The notes: a model not told the origin generated them from the sequence alone. Positions 41,990 to 50,710 are shown, numbered from the stretch's first letter. The stretch: 64,000 nucleotides of DNA from Stenotrophomonas maltophilia (GCF_002205165.1 NZ_NIVS01000032.1:124001-188000), one strand, 5' to 3'. Translations and numbers: made by a program.

Positions 41990-42987
41990 TGGCCCGCCTG
42001 AAGCTCGGGATCGCCGTCGACGCACTGCGCCTGGCGGCACCCTTCCGCATTTCCAGCCATGTGTTCGACAGCCGCTTGGCGGTCCTCGTCACCCTGGATG
42101 ACGGCACGCATGTCGGGCGCGGCGAGGCGACCGGGGTCTACTACCTGGGCGAAGACGTCGAGAGCATGCGCATCCAGCTGGAAGCGGCGCGCGATGCGAT
42201 CGAGGCACATCCCACCCGCGAGGAACTGCGTACGATCCTGCCGGCGGGCGGCGCGCGCAACGCGGTCGATGCCGCCCTGTGGGAACTGGAATCCAGGCAG
42301 GCGCGAACGCCCGTGTGGGCGCTTGCAGGGCTTGAGGCACCGCGGCCACTACCGACGACGTTCACCGTGGGCGCCGATGAGCCGGCCGCAATGGCGGCGG
42401 CGGCGGTCGCCTATCGTCAGGCGCGCTCGATCAAGGTCAAATTGACGGGCGATCTTGACCTGGACATCGCCCGCGTCGCGGCCATCCGCGCAGTACGGCC
42501 GGATGTGTGGCTGGGCGTGGACGCGAACCAGGGGTATCAGATCGGTGATCTGGACCGGCTGGCCACCGCCATGGTGGACGCCGGTGTCGCGCTGATCGAA
42601 CAGCCGCTGGCCCGCGGGCGCGAGGCCGATCTCGATGGATTCGTCTCGCCCATTCCGCTCGCCGCGGACGAAAGCGCGCTCACCCTGGCCGACGTGGACG
42701 GCCTGAGGGGGCGCTTCAACGTCTTCAACATCAAGCTCGACAAGTGCGGCGGCCTCACCGAGGCGCTGCTGATCGCGGCAGCCGCGCGCGAAGCGGATCT
42801 GGGTGTGATGGTCGGCTGTATGGTCTGCAGCAGCCTGGGCGCTGCGCCGGGCTTCGTGGTCGGGCAGCGGGGCGATCTCGTCGACCTGGATGGGCCCACC
42901 TTCCTCAAGCAGGACCGCACGCCTGGCGTCGTGTATCGCGACGGCACGATCTGGTGCGACGAGGCGGTCTGGGGCGTTGGACGCTGA
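41989..42987 (+). CDS. Dipeptide epimerase (enolase superfamily)
   Basis: 332-aa enolase-superfamily enzyme close to L-Ala-D/L-Glu and other dipeptide epimerases, which invert a residue in dipeptides from murein or diet. The KxK base motif is SIKVKLTGD. Metal ligands are in LGVDANQGY, LIEQPL and LAADES, and the second base Lys is in FNIKLDKCGG. DLVDLDGP near the C-terminus is the DxD motif that binds the dipeptide amino group. ATG 41989 was chosen; the preceding TTG codon is also possible. It is coupled to a 23-codon leader ORF. It makes D-containing dipeptides usable by L-specific peptidases. Confidence 0.9.
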   Translation: MARLKLGIAVDALRLAAPFRISSHVFDSRLAVLVTLDDGTHVGRGEATGVYYLGEDVESMRIQLEAARDAIEAHPTREELRTILPAGGARNAVDAALWELESRQARTPVWALAGLEAPRPLPTTFTVGADEPAAMAAAAVAYRQARSIKVKLTGDLDLDIARVAAIRAVRPDVWLGVDANQGYQIGDLDRLATAMVDAGVALIEQPLARGREADLDGFVSPIPLAADESALTLADVDGLRGRFNVFNIKLDKCGGLTEALLIAAAAREADLGVMVGCMVCSSLGAAPGFVVGQRGDLVDLDGPTFLKQDRTPGVVYRDGTIWCDEAVWGVGR

Positions 42988-43040
42988 GGCGCGGGGCGCG
43001 CCCCTGGCGCACGAAGTCATGTCAATGCTGCGACGCAGGA

Positions 43041-43073
43041 TTGACAGTTCTCTGAACAGGACTATTGTGTCCT
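43041..43073 (+). promoter_or_regulatory. Shared-motif promoter C (TonB-dependent receptor)
   Basis: TTGACA at 43041-43046, TTCTC, CAGGAC and a -10 region TATTGT/TTGTGT (43063-43070). AGGAC (43058-43062) and GTCCT (43069-43073) are perfect 5-bp arms with a 6-bp spacer placed over the -10. This is the best conserved of the three copies and looks like a repressor or activator site superimposed on a sigma-70 promoter. The leader to the receptor ATG is about 138 nt. Confidence 0.65.
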
Positions 43074-43214
43074 ACATGGGCTTGTAAGCAGCCATTCATC
43101 CCAGGAGCGTCATTGCCAGGCCGGCTCCCACCCCAGAACGCCGGGGTGCCCTGACTGCCGCATTCCGTGCCCATTGCCGTGGGCTCCCAGCTTCGCTACC
43201 GAGGTCTCATCACC

Positions 43215-45467
43215 ATGAGTCACTGTTCGCTCCGAATGAACGCGTTGTCGCTGGCCTGCGCTGCAGGCATCCTCGCCCTGGGCTGCAGCGCCACGGCACT
43301 GGCACAGGTCGCCGCCGAGAATCCCGAGCGCGACGACGTGCACACGCTGGGCACGGTCACCGCCACCGCACAGAAGCGCGTGGAAGTGGTGACCGATATC
43401 CCGATGTCGATCAGCGTCATCAGCGAAGAGCAGCTCGATCGCCTGCAGGTCAACAACATGAACGACCTGGCCGGCCTGGTGCCTGGCCTGCAGATCACCA
43501 GCCTGGGCGCGCCGGGCCGCTCGACGATCTCGATCCGCGGCATCACGCCGATGGGCAATACCGCCTCGACCTCGATCTATGTGGATGATGTGCCGCTCAC
43601 CGCGAATGGCTCGTTGTCCGGTGCCACCTCGGGCATGTTCGACCTGCTGCCCTACGATGTGCAGAACGTGGAAGTGCTGCGCGGCCCGCAGGGCACGCTG
43701 TACGGTGCCAGCGCGCTGGGCGGCGTCGTCAAGTACGTCACCAAGCGACCGGATCTGGAGTACTTCTCGGGCCGCGCCGGCGCCACGATGCGCGTCGTCG
43801 ACGATGGTGGCGGGGTCGGCCATTCCGAGCGCGCCGCGGTCAACGTGCCGCTGGTGAAGGGGCAGCTGGCCCTGCGCGCCAGCTACGCCGAGCAGACCAG
43901 CCCGGGCTGGATCGACAACAGCGTCCTGCATCGCCGCGACACTAACGATGTGTACCAGAACGCCGGCCGCCTCTCGCTGCTGTGGAAAGCCTCGGACACG
44001 GTGGACGTGCTGCTCACCGCAATGCGCCAGGAAAACAAGGGCGACAATTTCGCGACCGTCGCACTGGACCCGGCCACGTTCAAACCGAAACTGCCGGGCT
44101 ATTCGAACGAGTATCTGTTCCTGCAGCCGAGCACGATCAAGTACGACGTGTACGGCCTGACAGTGGATTGGGACGTGGGCTGGGCCGACTTCACCTCGGC
44201 CAGCAGCTGGATGAAATCCAACTCCTGGCGCCTGCAGGACCAGTCGGTCGAATACATTCCGCTGCTTGGGCAGAAGCCCGGCGTGGGTCCAGTAATGGCG
44301 TACGCCGGCCTGGACACGGACATCGAACTGAAGAAGTGGACCCAGGAATTCCGCCTGACCTCCAAGGGCGACAGCCGGCTGCAGTGGCAGCTCGGCGCGT
44401 TCTATACCGATGAGGATGCCGCCTATATCGAGCGGGGCAGTGCACTGAGCGCGGCCTTCAATCCGGTGCTCGACCTGTTCACTGCCTCGGTGCTGACCAC
44501 CTATAAAGAAAAGGCGCTGTTCGGCAACGCCACCTGGAAATTCACCGACCGCTTCGACCTGGCCCTGGGCGTGCGCCATGCCCGCAATGACCAGGAGTTC
44601 CGCCAGACCCTCGGCGGCCCGCTGGGCGGTGACGGGGTGCAGCGGATCACCGAATCCTCGGAGAGCGTGACCACCTGGAGCGCCAGCCCGCGCTTGTTCC
44701 TCGGCGAAGACACCATGGCCTACGTGCGGGTGGCCACCGGCTACCGCGCCGGCAGCCCGAACCCCATCCTGCCGGCCGCGCCGGAGGTGCCATCGCAGGT
44801 CAAGTCGGACACTCTGATCAACTACGAAGCCGGCCTGAAGAGCCACTTCTGGGATCGTCGTGCCTTGGTGGAAGTGGCCGCCTTCCGGATCGACTGGGAT
44901 GACATCCGCCTGAATCTGCTCACGGCCCAGGGCATCTCCTATGGCGTCAATGGTGGCGAAGCACGCAGCCAGGGCGTTGAATTCACCGGCGCTCTGATGC
45001 CCGTCGACGGGCTGCGCCTGAGCGGCAGCCTGACCTACACCGATGCCAAGCTGACCGCGCCGATTCCGCCGGCGCGCCCGGGCGGCCCCAATCAGGCCGA
45101 ATCCGGTGCCCAGCTGCCGCAGGTGCCCGAGTGGGCCGGCAGCCTGCAGGCCGATTACCAGTTCCCGACGAGCGGCGAGTGGGGCTGGAGCGTCGGCGGC
45201 GCGCTGCGTTACTACGGCGAGCGTGCCGCATCGGTGGCATCGTCACAGTCCTTCGATCTGCCCAGCTACACCACGGTGGATCTGACCGCCGAAGTCAGCA
45301 GCCAGAACACGACCGTGCGCTTCTTCGTCACCAACCTCACCAACAAGGACATCTACGTGGCGGCCGGCAGGACGATTCCTGCAGCCGGTGCGCAGCAGTA
45401 CCGCCGCTGGAACGCGGTGATGATGCAGCCGCGCACGGTGGGTGTGTCGCTGGATTACAGCTTCTGA
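43215..45467 (+). CDS. TonB-dependent receptor
   Basis: 750-aa outer-membrane active importer. The signal peptide is residues 1-31 (ACAAGILALGCSATALAQ). The plug domain (about 45-165) has VTATAQKRVEVVTDIPMSISVI, SIRGITPMGN and VEVLRGPQGTLYGASALGG. A 22-strand barrel follows and ends VGVSLDYSF with the C-terminal Phe. Neither an N-terminal signalling domain nor a linked FecR/ECF pair is present, so it is not self-inducing by that route. Its promoter shares the cluster motif, which suggests import of peptides or muropeptide-like substrates for the adjacent hydrolases; iron-siderophore uptake remains possible. Confidence 0.92.
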   Translation: MSHCSLRMNALSLACAAGILALGCSATALAQVAAENPERDDVHTLGTVTATAQKRVEVVTDIPMSISVISEEQLDRLQVNNMNDLAGLVPGLQITSLGAPGRSTISIRGITPMGNTASTSIYVDDVPLTANGSLSGATSGMFDLLPYDVQNVEVLRGPQGTLYGASALGGVVKYVTKRPDLEYFSGRAGATMRVVDDGGGVGHSERAAVNVPLVKGQLALRASYAEQTSPGWIDNSVLHRRDTNDVYQNAGRLSLLWKASDTVDVLLTAMRQENKGDNFATVALDPATFKPKLPGYSNEYLFLQPSTIKYDVYGLTVDWDVGWADFTSASSWMKSNSWRLQDQSVEYIPLLGQKPGVGPVMAYAGLDTDIELKKWTQEFRLTSKGDSRLQWQLGAFYTDEDAAYIERGSALSAAFNPVLDLFTASVLTTYKEKALFGNATWKFTDRFDLALGVRHARNDQEFRQTLGGPLGGDGVQRITESSESVTTWSASPRLFLGEDTMAYVRVATGYRAGSPNPILPAAPEVPSQVKSDTLINYEAGLKSHFWDRRALVEVAAFRIDWDDIRLNLLTAQGISYGVNGGEARSQGVEFTGALMPVDGLRLSGSLTYTDAKLTAPIPPARPGGPNQAESGAQLPQVPEWAGSLQADYQFPTSGEWGWSVGGALRYYGERAASVASSQSFDLPSYTTVDLTAEVSSQNTTVRFFVTNLTNKDIYVAAGRTIPAAGAQQYRRWNAVMMQPRTVGVSLDYSF

Positions 45468-45487
45468 TCGAGCGGGGCAGGGCGGTG

Positions 45488-45505
45488 CGGCACCCTCGGG
45501 TGCCG
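45488..45505 (+). terminator. Hairpin after the TonB-dependent receptor
   Basis: CGGCACC (45488-45494), loop CTCG, GGTGCCG (45499-45505): a perfect 7-bp stem 20 bp after the stop codon. There is no T tract, so intrinsic termination may be weak or Rho-assisted. Confidence 0.5.
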
Positions 45506-45579
45506 TACTGGCCGATACGTGGCGCTGGAGCGGCTATGCTTGCAGGGGTCAGTTTCCCCCACCCGCAGGCCGCAGCACG

Positions 45580-46515
45580 ATGAACACCAGAAGCTATTCC
45601 GTCCTGCTTGGCGCGGCGCTGCTGGTGTGCGCAGTGTTGCTTGCCGGTGGCTGTGCACGGACGAAGCGGGACACCGTGTTTTCATCGGGCACGCTGAAGG
45701 TCGTGGCCGTTACGGAAAGCCGGCTGGATATCAACGTCAGCAAGTACCAGCATTACACGACGTACGAGATTTACGTGGATGGCAGCAGGCTGTCAGACAA
45801 GGAATTCTCGACGCTCCTGCAGGATCCTGACGCCGTTGACGATCAGTTCGTGCATACCGACGCGGTGGTGCTGGACGAAGGCGCGGTACTGATGGCATCG
45901 CACAACCGCGACAGCTCACGGTGCTGGACAACGCGGCTTTTCGCGAGCGGCGGCAGGCCCATGCTGGAAAACGTCATGCAGGGGAGCGTTGATTGCGGCA
46001 TCCGTCCGGCACCGCCGGGCTGGCGCGCACTCTACGGCGACCGCAGCGATCTCCTTCTGGTCCGTGAACACCCGTTCCAGGTGCATCCCATTGCGGGGTA
46101 TTGGTACGTCCTGTGGATCGACGGCGACGTCGCCGCGCTCTACCAGAAGGATCGCGACCATGAGCGATTCGTCGTCAGGTTGGCTCGGATTTCCTCCGAC
46201 ACCACGCTTGCCGAACAGGCACTGCCGATGCACACCTACGCGGAGCCTGACCTTCTGTATGCCTCCCCTGAACTACGCCGGCAATGGCTGTTCGACAGCT
46301 TTACGGTGTCCATCGGGGATGCCCCCTCGATCCAGCCGCGGCCTGATCATCAACTGGACACGATCACGCCGGAGGTGTGGGCCGAGTACCAGGAGAACGA
46401 CCGGCAGAACAAGGAACTCGATGCCCAGGCACGGGCCGCGGGTGACGCCTGGCGCCAGGCCCAGCGCCGCGAGGTGATGGACAAAGATGCGACGGAGCGT
46501 GACATCAAGGAGTAA
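45580..46515 (+). CDS. Putative lipoprotein, unknown function
   Basis: 311-aa exported protein. Its lipoprotein signal ends in the lipobox LAGGC (about residue 25). The mature part looks like a beta-rich domain (about 30-200: KVVAVTESRLDINVSKYQHYTTYEIYVDG, DAVVLDEGAVLMAS, VLWIDGDVAALYQ). It ends in a highly charged helical tail (about 260-311) rich in Gln, Arg, Asp and Glu, possibly a coiled coil. Similar proteins with a WYVLWIDG-like stretch are usually left as hypothetical. It is not part of an obvious operon. Confidence 0.7.
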   Translation: MNTRSYSVLLGAALLVCAVLLAGGCARTKRDTVFSSGTLKVVAVTESRLDINVSKYQHYTTYEIYVDGSRLSDKEFSTLLQDPDAVDDQFVHTDAVVLDEGAVLMASHNRDSSRCWTTRLFASGGRPMLENVMQGSVDCGIRPAPPGWRALYGDRSDLLLVREHPFQVHPIAGYWYVLWIDGDVAALYQKDRDHERFVVRLARISSDTTLAEQALPMHTYAEPDLLYASPELRRQWLFDSFTVSIGDAPSIQPRPDHQLDTITPEVWAEYQENDRQNKELDAQARAAGDAWRQAQRREVMDKDATERDIKE

Positions 46516-46539
46516 GCCTTCACCGGCGTACCCCGCGGC

Positions 46540-46568
46540 TTGTTGGCAGGCGCCAGCGCGCTTAAGAT
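46540..46568 (+). promoter_or_regulatory. Candidate sigma-70 promoter of coq7
   Basis: TTGTTG (46540-46545), a 17-bp spacer and TAAGAT (46563-46568), ending 32 bp before the coq7 ATG. Spacing is ideal and both boxes match consensus in four or more positions. Confidence 0.4.
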
Positions 46569-46600
46569 CAGGCCACAACAGCGCGGCACTCAGGACTCAC

Positions 46601-47140
46601 ATGGACGTCTTCGTGCAACCGGTCGCCCCCGATCTTGGGGATCGCATCCTCAAGGTCAACCATGCTGGCGAGCATGGCGCCATCTGCATCTATAGCGGGC
46701 AGATTCTCCTGGCCCGTCTGACCGCGCCAGACATGTTGAATGAGCTGCGTGAGTTTCGTTCCCACGAGCGACGGCATCGGGCCATTTTCGGTGCTGAGCT
46801 GGCGCAGCGCGGGCGCGCTCGTTGCAGGAGCTACTGGCTCTGCGGTATCGGCGGCTTCGTCCTGGGTGCCATGACAGGGCTGCTGGGACGCGGGGCCATT
46901 GCGGCGACGACGACCGCCGTTGAGAGCGTGGTGCTCCGCCACCTTGAGCATCAACTCTCCGTGCTGGAGGGTCGTGACCCGGCCGCGGTGACGGCAATCT
47001 CGTCGATCATCGCTGACGAGCAGCAGCACCATGACCAGTCGCTCCAGCAGGCCCCGGCCGGCGCGTTCTGGCCCAGGGTTCTCAGCCCGATCGTCTCCAG
47101 CGCGACCGAAGCGGTCATCTGGTTGGGGATGCGGCTGTGA
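46601..47140 (+). CDS. coq7: Demethoxyubiquinone hydroxylase (Coq7)
   Basis: Di-iron hydroxylase of 179 aa that makes 5-hydroxy-ubiquinone, the penultimate step of ubiquinone synthesis. Motifs: ILKVNHAGEHGAICIYSGQ and FRSHERRH for the first iron pair; SVVLRHLEHQL and IIADEQQHHD for the second. Hydrophobic helices allow membrane association. The length is shorter than the roughly 215 aa of some members but all ligands are present. The ATG at 46601 follows a plausible promoter. Confidence 0.92.
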   Translation: MDVFVQPVAPDLGDRILKVNHAGEHGAICIYSGQILLARLTAPDMLNELREFRSHERRHRAIFGAELAQRGRARCRSYWLCGIGGFVLGAMTGLLGRGAIAATTTAVESVVLRHLEHQLSVLEGRDPAAVTAISSIIADEQQHHDQSLQQAPAGAFWPRVLSPIVSSATEAVIWLGMRL

Positions 47141-47216
47141 TGCCGCCTGCCGAAAATGGAGCGATTTGGTATGTTGAGCCGGCTCAATCCCGGCATTCAA
47201 GAGGTCTGGTGTTTCA

Positions 47217-48122
47217 GTGATCGAGACCCGCCTGCTTCAACAGTTCATCGCCGTGGCCGAGGAACTGCATTTCAATCGCGCCGCCGAGCGGCTGCACATG
47301 GCGCAGCCGCCCCTGAGCCAGGCGATCCGCAAACTCGAGAGCGCCGTGGGTGCGCCGTTGTTCGAACGGACCCACCGCAGCGTGGCGTTGACGCCGGCGG
47401 GGGTCGCGTTCCTTGAGACGGCGCGCCGTACCGTGCAGTCGCTGGAGGCGGGTGTCGCGCAGACGCGGCGGGTGGCCCAGGGCATCGAGGGCCATCTGAC
47501 CCTGACCTTCATCAACATCGCCCCGTATGCCGCGTTGCTGCAGACGCTGCGCCACTTTCGAGCGCTCAACCCGGGCATAGCCTTCACGATGCTGGAGGCC
47601 TCCACCCAGGAGCAGGTCAACGCGCTGGAACAGGGCAGGGCGGATATTGGCTTCATGCGCACGCCGGGCACCACGACGCCGCACCTGCGCATGGAACGGC
47701 TGTTGAGCGAACCGATCTGCGTGGCGCTGCCGGCCGGTCATCGGCTGGCGGAGAAGGCGAGCATCGAGCTGGCATTGCTCAGGGACGAAGCGTTCGTCGC
47801 CTCGCCCCGGACACTCGGCAAAGGATTTCATGACCAGCTGATCAGCCTGTGCCAGGCCGCCGGGTTCGTGCCCGACATCGTGCAGCACGGGCGGCAGATG
47901 CAGACCTTGATCGCACTGGTGGCGGCCGGGTTCGGTGTCGCCCTGCTGCCCGCTTCGCTGGCGATGGAAGCGCGCGAGGACGTGGTGTTCCGGCCACTCC
48001 AGGTGGAGGCGCCGGAGGATGCGTCACGGCTGGACCTGTTGATGGCGTGGAACGAAACCCGGCCGTCAGCGATCCGCGACCGCTTGCTACAGGCGGTCCT
48101 GCAGACGCGTTCTCCGCCCTGA
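47217..48122 (+). CDS. LysR-family transcriptional regulator
   Basis: 301-aa LysR regulator starting at GTG 47217. The winged HTH (about 3-62) reads LLQQFIAVAEELHFNRAAERLHMAQPPLSQAIRKLE, the BenM/CatM-like PPLSQ subtype. The effector domain (about 92-295) has IGFMRTPGTTTPHLRMERLLSEPICVALPAGHRLA. It lies 101 bp upstream of an MFS exporter on the same strand and may control it, although LysR proteins more often control divergent genes. The ligand is unknown. Confidence 0.9.
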   Translation: MIETRLLQQFIAVAEELHFNRAAERLHMAQPPLSQAIRKLESAVGAPLFERTHRSVALTPAGVAFLETARRTVQSLEAGVAQTRRVAQGIEGHLTLTFINIAPYAALLQTLRHFRALNPGIAFTMLEASTQEQVNALEQGRADIGFMRTPGTTTPHLRMERLLSEPICVALPAGHRLAEKASIELALLRDEAFVASPRTLGKGFHDQLISLCQAAGFVPDIVQHGRQMQTLIALVAAGFGVALLPASLAMEAREDVVFRPLQVEAPEDASRLDLLMAWNETRPSAIRDRLLQAVLQTRSPP

Positions 48123-48223
48123 GGTGATGAGACGCGCGGCGTCTTGCTGCGGTATGAAACCCGTCCTTCACCCGCGCATGGCCAGGCACTAGGCTTCTGC
48201 GGCCCTGCTGTGAAGGATCCGCC

Positions 48224-49405
48224 ATGCCTGCTGCCATCTACGTGTTCTCGCTGTGCGCCTTTGCGTTCGGTCTGTCCGAGTTCGTCGTCGCCGGCGTATT
48301 GACCGCCATTGCCGACGACCTTGGCGCGCAGATTTCTCTCGTCGGGACGGCCATCGCCGCCTATGCCCTGGGCGCTGCCATCGGTGCACCGTTCATCACC
48401 GCACTGGTCGCCCATTGGCGTGACCGGCAGATCCTGCTGCTGGCCACTGCGTTGCTGGCGTTGGGCAGCCTGTTGATGAGCGCCTCGCCCAACCTGGTCA
48501 CCCTGCTGGTCATTCGGTTTGTGGTCGGCCTCGGCCACGGTGTGTTCATGGCGGTGGCCTCGGACGCGGCGACCCGGCTGGTGGACCCGCAGCGGTCCGG
48601 TCGGGCGTTGTCGGTGGTGTGGATCGGGTTGACGCTCGCGCTGGCCTTCGGCGTTCCGATCGGGACCTGGCTGGGCAGCGCGTGGTCGTGGCGCGTGGTC
48701 TTCATGGCGATCGGCGTGCTCAGTTTGGCCGGCATGCTCGGGCTGGCACTGTGCATGCCGAGCGGCCATGCCGGCTCCACCCGATCCCGGGGCGGTGCGT
48801 GGAAGGGCGTGAAGGCCATCACCCACCCGCAGCTGCTGACGACGGCCGGCATCGGCGCGCTGGTCAGTGTCGCCACGTTCTCGTTCTTCACCTTCGTCTC
48901 GCCCTATCTGCAGCAGATCACCGCTGTGGACGTGCAGTGGCTGAGCCTGGGGATGCTGCTGTTCGGCACCTGCGCGATCGCAGGCAATCTGCTCGGGGGA
49001 TGGCTGGGCGATGCGATGGACGGGGATCGCAGCCTCCGGCTGGCGTTGATCGCGCTGGCGTTGAACCTGATCGGGCTGTACGGCTTCGCACGTAACCCCG
49101 CCTTGATGATGCTGCTGATCGGCACGCTGGGCATCTGCTTCTTCTCGATCGTGACACTGCTGACCCTGCGTCTGCTCAGGCAGGCGCAACGGCTCATTCC
49201 CGCTTACAGCTCTGTGGCCGCGGGGTTGAACATCGCCTCGTTCAACCTTGGCACCGCGCTGGGCGGCGCCTTGGGCAGCCTCACGATCAGCTACGCGACG
49301 CTGGCCTCGGTACCGCTGACAGGCGCCGTGGCCGCGGTGCTGGCGGCGATCGTGTTGTATCTGCAGAAGCGAGGATTGCGCGCGCCGGCAGCCTCAACCG
49401 GCTGA
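48224..49405 (+). CDS. MFS exporter, DHA1 (AraJ/YdhP-like) type
   Basis: 393-aa inner-membrane antiporter with about 12 helices. Landmarks are FGLSEFVVAGVLTAIADDL at helix 1, GAPFITALVAHWRDRQILL in loop 2-3, and RFVVGLGHGVFMAVASDAATRLVDPQRSGRA, with GVPIGTWLGSAWSWR as antiporter motif C. These place it among the drug- or sugar-efflux AraJ/YdhP group. It follows a LysR gene in the same direction and converges with an M19 dipeptidase, 17 bp apart. The substrate is unknown. Confidence 0.88.
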   Translation: MPAAIYVFSLCAFAFGLSEFVVAGVLTAIADDLGAQISLVGTAIAAYALGAAIGAPFITALVAHWRDRQILLLATALLALGSLLMSASPNLVTLLVIRFVVGLGHGVFMAVASDAATRLVDPQRSGRALSVVWIGLTLALAFGVPIGTWLGSAWSWRVVFMAIGVLSLAGMLGLALCMPSGHAGSTRSRGGAWKGVKAITHPQLLTTAGIGALVSVATFSFFTFVSPYLQQITAVDVQWLSLGMLLFGTCAIAGNLLGGWLGDAMDGDRSLRLALIALALNLIGLYGFARNPALMMLLIGTLGICFFSIVTLLTLRLLRQAQRLIPAYSSVAAGLNIASFNLGTALGGALGSLTISYATLASVPLTGAVAAVLAAIVLYLQKRGLRAPAASTG

Positions 49406-49422
49406 GTGACGACTGAGAGCCC

Positions 49423-50619
49423 TCATCCACATACCTCCGTAAACAGCCGGGCGTAGTTGCTCCCCAGGATCTTTTCGATGCGTGCGTCACTGTGCCCGCG
49501 CTGCGACAGAAGCAGCGCCAGGCGGTCGAAGCGATCGGGTTGGTTGAGGTCGGGCAGGAAGGTGACCACATCGCCGCTTTCGCCAGGCGCGGAGATGCCG
49601 AGTCTGATGCGCTCCTCGACGACACTGCGCAGCCGCTCGCGGTACTCCGGGGTCAGGTCGATCGAGGAGATCATGCCATCGGTGCCCAGGCAGACGTGCT
49701 CCTCGCCACAGACGTTGACGGCGTGTTCGATGTGGCGGATCAGGTCCTCTGCCGTCGGCTGCCCCTGCTGGCGCAGGAAGGGCATCAGGTAGATGCCCGC
49801 GACACCGCCCCGCGCGGCAAGCAGGCGCAGTTCCTCGTCGCTCTTGTTGCGCGGGTTGGCGGCGAGCGCGGCACACCCGGTATGACTGATCGTGAGCGGG
49901 TGACGGGACGCTGCGATCGCGTCCAGCGTGGTGCGCTGGCCAGCATGCGAGAGGTCGATCAACCCTCGGCCGGCGTTGATCTTCTCGACCAGCTCGAGGC
50001 CGAATCGGCTCAGCCCCGCATTGGCCGGCTCAAGGCAGCCGTCACCGACCAGATTGCGGCGATTGTAGGTCAGCTGGTAGACGCGCACGCCCAGCCCATG
50101 GAAAGTATCGAAACGTTCAATGTCCTCGCCGAAGGGCGTCGAATCCTGGAACCCATAGATCACGCCAAGGCGCTCGGTGCGCTTGGCGTCGACAAGGTCC
50201 GCGCCGGTACGCACGAGGCTCAGGGCATCCCCGTGCAGCGCCAGCTGCCCGTTCCAATAGCCGATGTTGCGCATCGTCAGCGCATGGTCGTTGAGGTAGC
50301 TGCCCACGCCGCTGACCGTGATGGTGCAGGCCGTCAGGCCGGAGGCACGCGCGTCGGCCAGCGACCGTGCGTTCAGCGGCGCATAGTCGGTGGTTTCCCG
50401 CGGATCGAGTGGGCCGCCACTGAGCGCATCGATCACGGTGGCGCGGCGGTAGCCCGGCCACTGCGGCGGGACCGGCCCCGACGGCGCGGCGGCGGCGCCG
50501 GCGTATCCCGGCAGCAGCATCGCACCGGCGGCACCCAGCGAGCAGGCGGCAAGAAAGCGCCGCCGGGACGGCTCGGAGTCGGAAACATCGTTCTTCATCG
50601 CGTCAACCTTGAGGCTCAT
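49423..50619 (-). CDS. M19 membrane dipeptidase-like protein, Tat-exported
   Basis: 398-aa renal-dipeptidase-family protein with a Tat signal (SEPSRRRFLAACSLGAAGAML). M19 enzymes cleave dipeptides, often with a D-residue at the C-terminal position. The His ligands DLSHAG and ISHTG are present. The early HxD ligand pair is missing (VIDALSGGPLD), and the bridging-Glu position appears to read GFQDS. This is therefore a variant clade whose metal site, or activity, may differ. ATG 50619 is used; ATG 50598 is also credible. It is divergent from an acetolactate-synthase-like gene. A role beside the D-amino-acid cluster is plausible. Confidence 0.85.
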   Translation of the reverse strand: MSLKVDAMKNDVSDSEPSRRRFLAACSLGAAGAMLLPGYAGAAAAPSGPVPPQWPGYRRATVIDALSGGPLDPRETTDYAPLNARSLADARASGLTACTITVSGVGSYLNDHALTMRNIGYWNGQLALHGDALSLVRTGADLVDAKRTERLGVIYGFQDSTPFGEDIERFDTFHGLGVRVYQLTYNRRNLVGDGCLEPANAGLSRFGLELVEKINAGRGLIDLSHAGQRTTLDAIAASRHPLTISHTGCAALAANPRNKSDEELRLLAARGGVAGIYLMPFLRQQGQPTAEDLIRHIEHAVNVCGEEHVCLGTDGMISSIDLTPEYRERLRSVVEERIRLGISAPGESGDVVTFLPDLNQPDRFDRLALLLSQRGHSDARIEKILGSNYARLFTEVCG

Positions 50620-50694
50620 CGGGTCTGTCCTTGCTTGCGTGGCTGGATGCCGGGTGACCGCTCGACGGCGGCTGGATCGAAGACTCGGGCACCC

Positions 50695-50710
50695 TTGAAC
50701 ACCCTGTCAA
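50695..50710. promoter_or_regulatory. Inverted repeat between dipeptidase and TPP-enzyme genes
   Basis: TTGA (50695-50698) and TCAA (50707-50710) with 8 bp between them, in the divergent promoter region. On the minus strand the same bases read TTGACAGGGTGTTCAA. On the plus strand TATAGT at 50746-50751 is a likely -10 for the TPP enzyme. Candidate operator only. Confidence 0.3.
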
